The position numbers and the translations under genes were made by a program. The notes under the pieces are model-generated. The model did no database searches, had not been told where the DNA came from, and worked only from the letters and a program-made list of their open reading frames with translations. A DNA stretch of 64,000 bases, taken from contig NC_134277.1 in the NCBI RefSeq assembly GCF_949628215.1, forward strand, positions 89,083,963 through 89,147,962, written 5' to 3'. This document shows, piece after piece, positions 57,773 through 64,000 of this stretch. Position 1 is the stretch's first letter. Every line of letters starts with the position of its first letter. The DNA is from Phalacrocorax aristotelis. Lineage: Eukaryota > Chordata > Aves > Suliformes > Phalacrocoracidae.

Positions 57773-60700
57773 CAGCCTTAACCATGACCATCCTCTCTCC
57801 TGCAGTCCTGAGACTCATTTGGTACAGACCTTTCCAAGTCCTGTAACGAAGGGTGCGAGCATGCCACAGACAGAAGACTACTTCAGCGGGTCACTCCCAG
57901 TAGAGGAATCTTTCCATCTTGCGTATGGCAAAAGTCAGGCTTCATCTGGGATGAGGGGGAGGTGCAGAAAAACTGAATGATACCACATTCAAGTTGCATG
58001 CAAGAGTGAGGAGAGTAGAAGTTGCAAGAGAGTGAAGCAGAGAAGAAGCATGGAAATAGACTGCTTAAGGTTTGGCAATATTTTGTATTGAAGTGAAAAG
58101 GGGTGTTTCAGCTAGCAAAGTGTAGCAGCCTTCTTGCTGTTTAACTTGTCTTCTAATCTTAGTGCTCAGAAGCAGCCAAGCATTTTTGGTTTTCTTCTAC
58201 ATAAACATGAAGTGCTTTGTCGAAGGTCACGAAGTGAACCCAGGTGTCCAGGAATTTTAGTCTAGAGTTCCGTCCAGTGGACTGCAGTTGTGTGCCACAT
58301 ACAGAAGATTAGTTGCCTGTCTACTAAACAGCATTTGGGCTGGTTTCCAAACTCTCTGATGAAGCTTACTTGTAAAAGCCTTACTGCAGCCCGGTAATGC
58401 TGTGCTGTTATTCCAGGCTTAATTATCAATTTGATAGAATGCTAGTAAATGACTGTAAACTTCTGAAAAATTAGAGGATTTGATGCATAATACACTCCGC
58501 TTTCTCTGTAAGCTAATTAAGGGCAAATTATAAAACAGATGCTTATTTGGTGTACATGGACAGTTCCAGATCATAATTAATATACTGTGTCACACATGCT
58601 TTTTCAGTAACAATCGAGTTGAGAGCCTGAGATCATTAAGGCGGCATATTCTATTCAAAACTCAGATGAAGAGATAGATTAGCACTGTCACTTGCTTGAT
58701 TAGTGCTTTCAGCTGTTTGACTTTCAACACTGAAATAACAATAAATGAGGTGATGTAAAAAGAATAGTGCATTGTAGTTGCTGTCTTTGTGGTGTCTAAC
58801 TTCATGCAGTCATACAGCAATACTCTGATAGCCAAGGAATTCTGCAGTGTAATTCAAGCGTTATAAATTGGTATAAGTTCATTTCTTCTTCTTAGTGCCA
58901 GGCCCTTCAAAATTAATGCTAAAACATTTTTGGCAAGAATTTACACAATAATTGGTGTATTGTGTTTCTGTTAAAGTGCAGTTTAATAAAGTATTCCTCT
59001 AAAGAAAACACCTCCAGTCTGTTCTGATGTGTACACAAATTCATTCAAGCACACATTAGGAGAAAAGTCCTGTCAGCCACCTCTATCCGAGTGTCATGGC
59101 ATGCTTTGAGTTTGCAATATATCTGTCTGGAAGAAAATCCTGCTTCATTTTGCATTTTCACTGTACTTAGTTCCACACGTAGCACCTATATAAACAGCCT
59201 TTAAAATAATGCTGATCTGGACTTTACAAAGTCATCGAGAGCATTATCTTGATCTCCCTGGCAGCTTGTTTGTCGAAATGAAGTAGCAATACCAAGCACA
59301 GCCCATCCCCTGAAACCAGCTCATCTGCCAGCCTCTGTGGGCGGTTCCAGCCAACTGAGATTCCCAGCTATCCTATGAGGAAAAATGAAGGGATGTGGCT
59401 GCCTGCAGAAGTTTTGTTTGATGTGCCCTGCTACATGGGCATGCAGTGAAGGTGCTGCCAGAAGCTAGGCTTTACTCTCAGAGAATAGTTTCAAATATTT
59501 TACATTATCTGTGCTTGTTGGAGTCCTCAGCACGGATCAGTTCCAGAGAAGAGGCTAATGGGTTTCTGCTCTGGATGTCTGAAGGAGGCAGCACCTGGCA
59601 GCCTGGGTAGCTGGGGTGGCTGCGGAGAAGTCTGTCACAGGTCTGTTCTGATATGTGCCCTGCTGGGTGGTAACCTGGCTTCTCTACCCTTCCTGGAGCA
59701 GCGGCTGCGGCTGCTGAGCTGCCACGTGGTCCACTCCTGTTGCAGCTTCGCCCTCATGAAGTGTGGAAAGGCTTGATGCTTCATCCCTTTCCAGGCTCTG
59801 CTAGTTTGCTTTTTCATGCAAGGAGATTCTTATGCTATATGTAAGCTAGCATTTACCCACATAAAATGGATAGTTAAAAAATGGTTCACTTTTGTTTTCT
59901 GTTCCTTGATAAATAATTCAAAGCAACAGAAATACTGGTGTCAATTTTCTCTTCACGTCTAGGTCTTCCTAATATGCAGGAACTCACTCCATAAATTTCT
60001 TGAGCTCACTGGCTGGAAATACTAGACCTAGTCTTGGTGCCACAGTGAAAATTCCTTTATTCCTGTGTGACATGACCTTATTTCAGCAGAAAAGCATTGC
60101 TGAAAGTGTAAGGATCTACCATCTTTTACAATTATCTTTTCACTAGCACTTTCACCAGCAAGATCCTTTGGTTTTGTCTGGGGGGTGTGGGTGGGTAGAT
60201 TCTTATCTTCCCACTGTTCTGCAGCCCTTAACATTGCTCCTAAGTCTGCAAAGCCAATAGGCTTTTTTTATTCGGACATAGTTACTTTTAACTCCAGTCC
60301 CAGTTGTTCTAGCCTGGATCTCATCTTCTCAACAGGAACATTACTTGCATGCTAGCTTAGTGCAACAGTGTAATAGATTGGTTCCTTCTGCTTTTTTCCT
60401 TGTCTTATTTTTTCTTTTTTTTTTTCTCTTTTTTCCCTTCCTTGGTTTCTTGTATCTGCTCTTGTTTAGCTGGATACTTGTCCCTCTCTTCTCACTTTTT
60501 AATAGCAAGAAGGGCTATTTTTAGAGGGAAGGCCATAACATGCAGAAACAATTGCCTGCAATTTGTAATTTAAGCAGAATTTGTTCCATTCCTCTATGTA
60601 ATCTATTAATGGGTCTAACTTTCATCATAGAACCATCATGCGTGTGTAGTTGAAACGTAACTTGATAAGAAGAGCACTATTAAGTTTTGCATTCCACTTA

Positions 60701-61733
60701 GGTTTTGGAAAGAGATCACAGCAGTAGTAAAATTGTAGTTTCAAAAGCTAAATGGAATAGTTATTAATCCATTTTGTGTATTTCAATATAGAGACAAATT
60801 AAACATCCATGGTTACAGTTCTCCTTTCATTTTATTTAGCTGTCATATGAGATCTCTTTTGCATTAACCAAATGTAATTCTTTTCTGTCCTACTTGAAAT
60901 AGCTCCTTGCAAGTCTTCTGTATTTGGGGCAGAGATTATTTGTTACCACTCTAAATTACAGCTTTTTAAGGGAATTCATCTACAACAGATACCACATTGT
61001 TGGTTCTTCAGGTGGCGTGATAAATTGAATTTTGTGACTAAAACAGTCATATATCTGTTTTCAAAGTTCATGCTGTTTCCTAGACATTTTTAGAGTTCAG
61101 TCTGTTCTGAATGGTCTTTTAATCAAACCTAAACAGTCATCCCTCTGCCCCCCATTTGAACACTTCTCTGTCAGCAGGACAGATTAAAAATTTGAAATGT
61201 TCACAGCATAATGTGAAATCCTTCTGCTATTTTCATTCTTGTCATTAATATATTACGGTTTCGTTCCTTCCTGAACAAACTCTTACTTTTCCAGAAGTAC
61301 TTATACTACTAGTATAATGACAAGAGAGCCATTCAGTTAGAAAATGCGACCTTTCCAATTGTGATTTCAGCACAGGACTGAAATTTACTGGCCACCCAAA
61401 TGTCAGACTTCGGTTGTAGGTTGTCTATATTTTATTTTCAAGGAGTATTGGACTGGTACAGCATTAGGCTCCAGGGTTTTTTGTCTCAGAACAATTTGTG
61501 TATGTGCACACAGTGATTAATTCCTTCAGGAGCATATTGAATGCCATAATCACTTAAGCTCCAGTAGCAGTTGTATTTTGAGGAGGAAAAAAAGATGTCA
61601 TACTTTTTTCAGAATGGTGTTAAGAACTAATTTTTATGACACCTAATTAAGAATTCCATCCTAGATTAACATGTTGCAGCCATAACTCAAATTTCAGATC
61701 CTTAATATGCTGCTGCCCCTAATTTAGGCCTAA
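57773..61733. other. Gene desert segment with one motif-rich block
   Basis: Non-coding. 58400-58760 is dense in TAATTA-type motifs. 59290-59770 is a little more GC-rich. No coding exon is supported. Confidence 0.5.
58400..58760. promoter_or_regulatory. Candidate conserved non-coding element
   Basis: Homeodomain-type cores cttaattatcaatttgat (58418-58435), gctaattaag (near 58512) and cataattaat (near 58572) occur within about 160 bp of low-repeat sequence. The composition resembles long-range enhancers in gene deserts. Conservation cannot be seen from one genome. Confidence 0.3.
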
Positions 61734-61738
61734 AATAT

Positions 61739-62804
61739 TGTATTGGGTTTGCATGGCAAGGTTTTGGTAGCAGGGTGGCTACTAGAAGCTTCCCCCATGT
61801 CTGATAGAGCCATTGCCAGCCGGCTCCAGGATGGACCCACCACTGGCCAAGGCTGAGCTCTGGGATAACAGATTTAAGAAGAGGGGGGGAGAACAGCACA
61901 ATAGCAGCTGGAAAGAAAGTGAGAATACGTGAGAGGAACAACCCTGCAGACACCAAGGTCAGTGGAGAAGGAGCAGAGGAGGTGCTCCAGGCACCAGAGC
62001 AGAGATTCCCCTGCAGCCCATGGTGAAGGCCATGGTGAGGCAGGCTGTCCCCCTGCAGCACATGGGGGTTAATGGTGCAGCAGATATCCACCTGCAGCCC
62101 ATAGAGGACCCTACACGGGAGCAGGTGGATGCCTGAAGGAGGTTGTGACCCTGTGGGAAGCCTGTGCTGGAGCAGGCTCCTGGCAGGACCTGTGGACCCA
62201 TGGAGAGAGGAGCCCACGCTGGAGCAGGTTTGCTGGCAGGACTTGTGACCCTGTGGGGGACCCACACTGGAGCAGTCTGTTCCTTAAGGACGGCACCCCA
62301 TGGAAGAGACTCACACTGGAGGAATTTGTGAAGAACTGCAGCCTGTGGGAAGGACTCACACTGGAGAAGTTCATGGAGGACTGTCTTCCATGGGAGGAAC
62401 CCCATGCTGAAGCAGGGGAAGAGTGTGAGGAGGAAGGAGCGGCAGACATATCGTGTGACTGGAGCCCCCATTCCCTGTCCCCCTGCATGTCTGGAGGGGA
62501 GGAGGTAGAGAAATTGGGAGTGAAATTGCATCTGGGAAGAAGGGAAGGGTAGGGAGAAGGTGTTTTAAGATCTGTTTCTATTTCTTGCTACCGTGCTCTG
62601 ATTTGGTTGGCAATAAATTAAACTAATTTCCCTGAGTTGAGTCTGTTTTGCCCTTGACAGTAATTGGTGAGTGATCTCTCCCTGTCCTTATCTTGACCCA
62701 CAAGGCTTTTTGCTATATTTTCTCCCCCCTGTCCAGCTGAGGAGGGAAAGCGATAGAGTAGCTTTGGCGGGCATTTGGTGTCCAATCAGGGTCAACCCAC
62801 CACT
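61739..62804 (+). mobile_element. Solo LTR, about 1066 bp, of a second retroviral family
   Basis: It starts TGTATTGGGTTTGCATGGC and ends gggtcaacccaccact. A perfect 5-bp target duplication AATAT lies at 61734-61738 and 62805-62809. Near the 3' end are the family-typical ggcaataaattaaactaatt (polyadenylation hexamer) and ctgtccttatcttgaccca. Its middle carries a tandem-repeat array. No internal retroviral sequence adjoins it. Confidence 0.88.
62011..62420 (+). repeat. Degenerate tandem repeat inside the 61.7-kb LTR, about 9 units of 39-52 bp
   Basis: Units follow tgtgaccctgtgggaagcc, then cacgctggagcagg, then a ctcctggcaggac-like tail. The core gctggagcagg recurs in most units. The pattern resembles the 4915-5560 array on the other strand. 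Confidence 0.8.
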
Positions 62805-62809
62805 AATAT

Positions 62810-64000
62810 GGAGGGACTTACCACTCTTAGAAGCTGCTGATTGTATTCTGCTACATGTTTCTACCAAGGAATTTTCTTGAGTTTATTCTGAGCATTTCTG
62901 TGTAATTCCATGTTCTTCATTTTTGAATTACAAGAGTAAACACTAGTACATTTAAAAGTGAAATGAAGTACATACTTTTGAAAATGGGCAGAGTACTAGT
63001 ATTTTTTAGCAAAGATCACAGTAAAGTGCAGCATTGTGACTAAAATGTAAATCTACCAGTTCCAGTTTTATCTCAAATGAATGTTTACTTCACATTTCAG
63101 CTGCCCAACTTTCTGATTGACTGACTGAAATGAATGATGTATACAGCATATTGATGTGCACTATGTTCTGTAAAAGTGAGATTTGTTCTGTTATATGGTT
63201 GATGTTTAATTAAAGCACTAGTAACTAGTATTTTGGAAATTGCAAAATAAAGTTCTTAAAGATCTCCACAAATGAAAAGCTACATGATATAGATGTTGAA
63301 TCAAAGATGGCTTAGAAAAGTTTCAGTGGCATATTTTGTACACTGCGTGGAGAACATTTTGCAGGGAAAGTTGAGTAATTTCCTGTGTGTTTTGGTTTTT
63401 TAGCTTAAATTCTGTAAACTCTGCACCAGTTGCCCTGTTCATTGATTTATTGGGCTTCATTGTTGCTATCGTTAACAAAAGACCTTGCTTTCTACACAAA
63501 CATTTAGCAAGCTCAGTTTTTGAACAAAAATTTAACTCTTTGTTCACAAACCCAGTGAGGCAGAAATATTTGATATGAAGGAATTTCACGGTCCTTCCCC
63601 CTCCCCCCTTTCTCTTTTTTTTTTTTCTTTAATGCCACACCTGACCTAGCAGCACCTTACTATTGAAAAGTCCTATCTGCAGCAACCATTATATGCATGT
63701 TGTCGAAGATGCTGGAGAGCTGCTTTTCAGCACACAGTGGAAGATGCTGTCTCAATCCGTTTTCAGGACACTGCTTCTACAGCATTCCTCACCACTTATC
63801 TTGGTTTTGCACTGTTAAGTGGGTTTTTTTCCTGTCTTCTTCAGTGTTGGTGGTATTTCTTTTCTCATCCTTTTCTGCCAGAGGCAGTGGGGTCACTGAA
63901 TGGCACTGCTCTCCGGATGAAAGCAGATCTGTGTGGAAAGTCCTTGATGAAGTATTGCTTTTGGCTATGTTTTTGCATCCTGCCAGCAGCCTGATTGCTC
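62810..64000. other. Desert sequence to the window end
   Basis: AT-rich non-coding DNA with a pyrimidine tract at about 63597-63630. The open frame from 63737 to the window edge has no recognised domain or splice support. Confidence 0.5.

Noticed and set aside
61702-62531. Minus-strand open frames of 187 and 190 codons
   Set aside because: They are antisense shadows of the tandem repeats in the solo LTR. The periodic units keep frames open without coding for a protein.
63737-63994. Open frame running to the window edge
   Set aside because: No domain, no splice signals and no similarity I recognise. The edge position only makes it look incomplete.

Overview
The window is vertebrate nuclear DNA, almost certainly from a bird and probably a neoavian. 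Coding exons are short, sit in GT-AG introns and are separated by AT-rich non-coding DNA. The repeats are CR1 non-LTR retrotransposons and solo endogenous-retrovirus LTRs of types common in birds. I saw no Alu, L1 or other mammalian repeats. There are two protein genes, arranged head to head.

CCT5, the epsilon subunit of the cytosolic chaperonin TRiC/CCT, runs on the minus strand from 20314 to 12690. All 11 coding exons could be placed. The joined frame is 1626 nt, which gives 541 codons plus a stop, the same length as the human protein. ATPSCKMT (FAM173B), a mitochondrial lysine methyltransferase that acts on the ATP synthase c-subunit, runs on the plus strand from 21229 to 31232. It has four coding exons encoding 221 residues. 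The two genes share a CpG-rich divergent promoter at about 19740-21030, which holds an NRF1-like site and a long G-tract. The same head-to-head pair is known from mammals.

Layout: 1-4200 is unrecognised non-coding DNA. 4380-6506 is a small non-coding endogenous retrovirus remnant in minus orientation (LTR, lysine-type primer-binding site, tandem-repeat leader). 6507-12550 is intergenic with a CR1 tail and a solo LTR. 12550-20314 is CCT5. 20315-20700 is the shared promoter. 20700-31232 is ATPSCKMT, whose intron 2 holds three related LTR pieces and whose intron 4 holds a 1.1-kb CR1. 31233-64000 is an AT-rich gene desert with one LTR at 57.2 kb, one 1.07-kb LTR at 61.7 kb, a possible DNA-transposon remnant at 36.4 kb, and a homeodomain-motif-rich block near 58.5 kb. 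That desert fits the gene-poor interval between ATPSCKMT and SEMA5A in other vertebrates.

The least ordinary structures are three. One is a degenerate minisatellite of about 48 bp found in two otherwise different retroviral elements. The second is a fold-back pair of LTR fragments flanked by the same 5-bp target. The third is a G-run in the shared promoter. I found no operon-like, CRISPR-like or defence-type system. The window is mainly an ordinary housekeeping gene pair set among retroelements.
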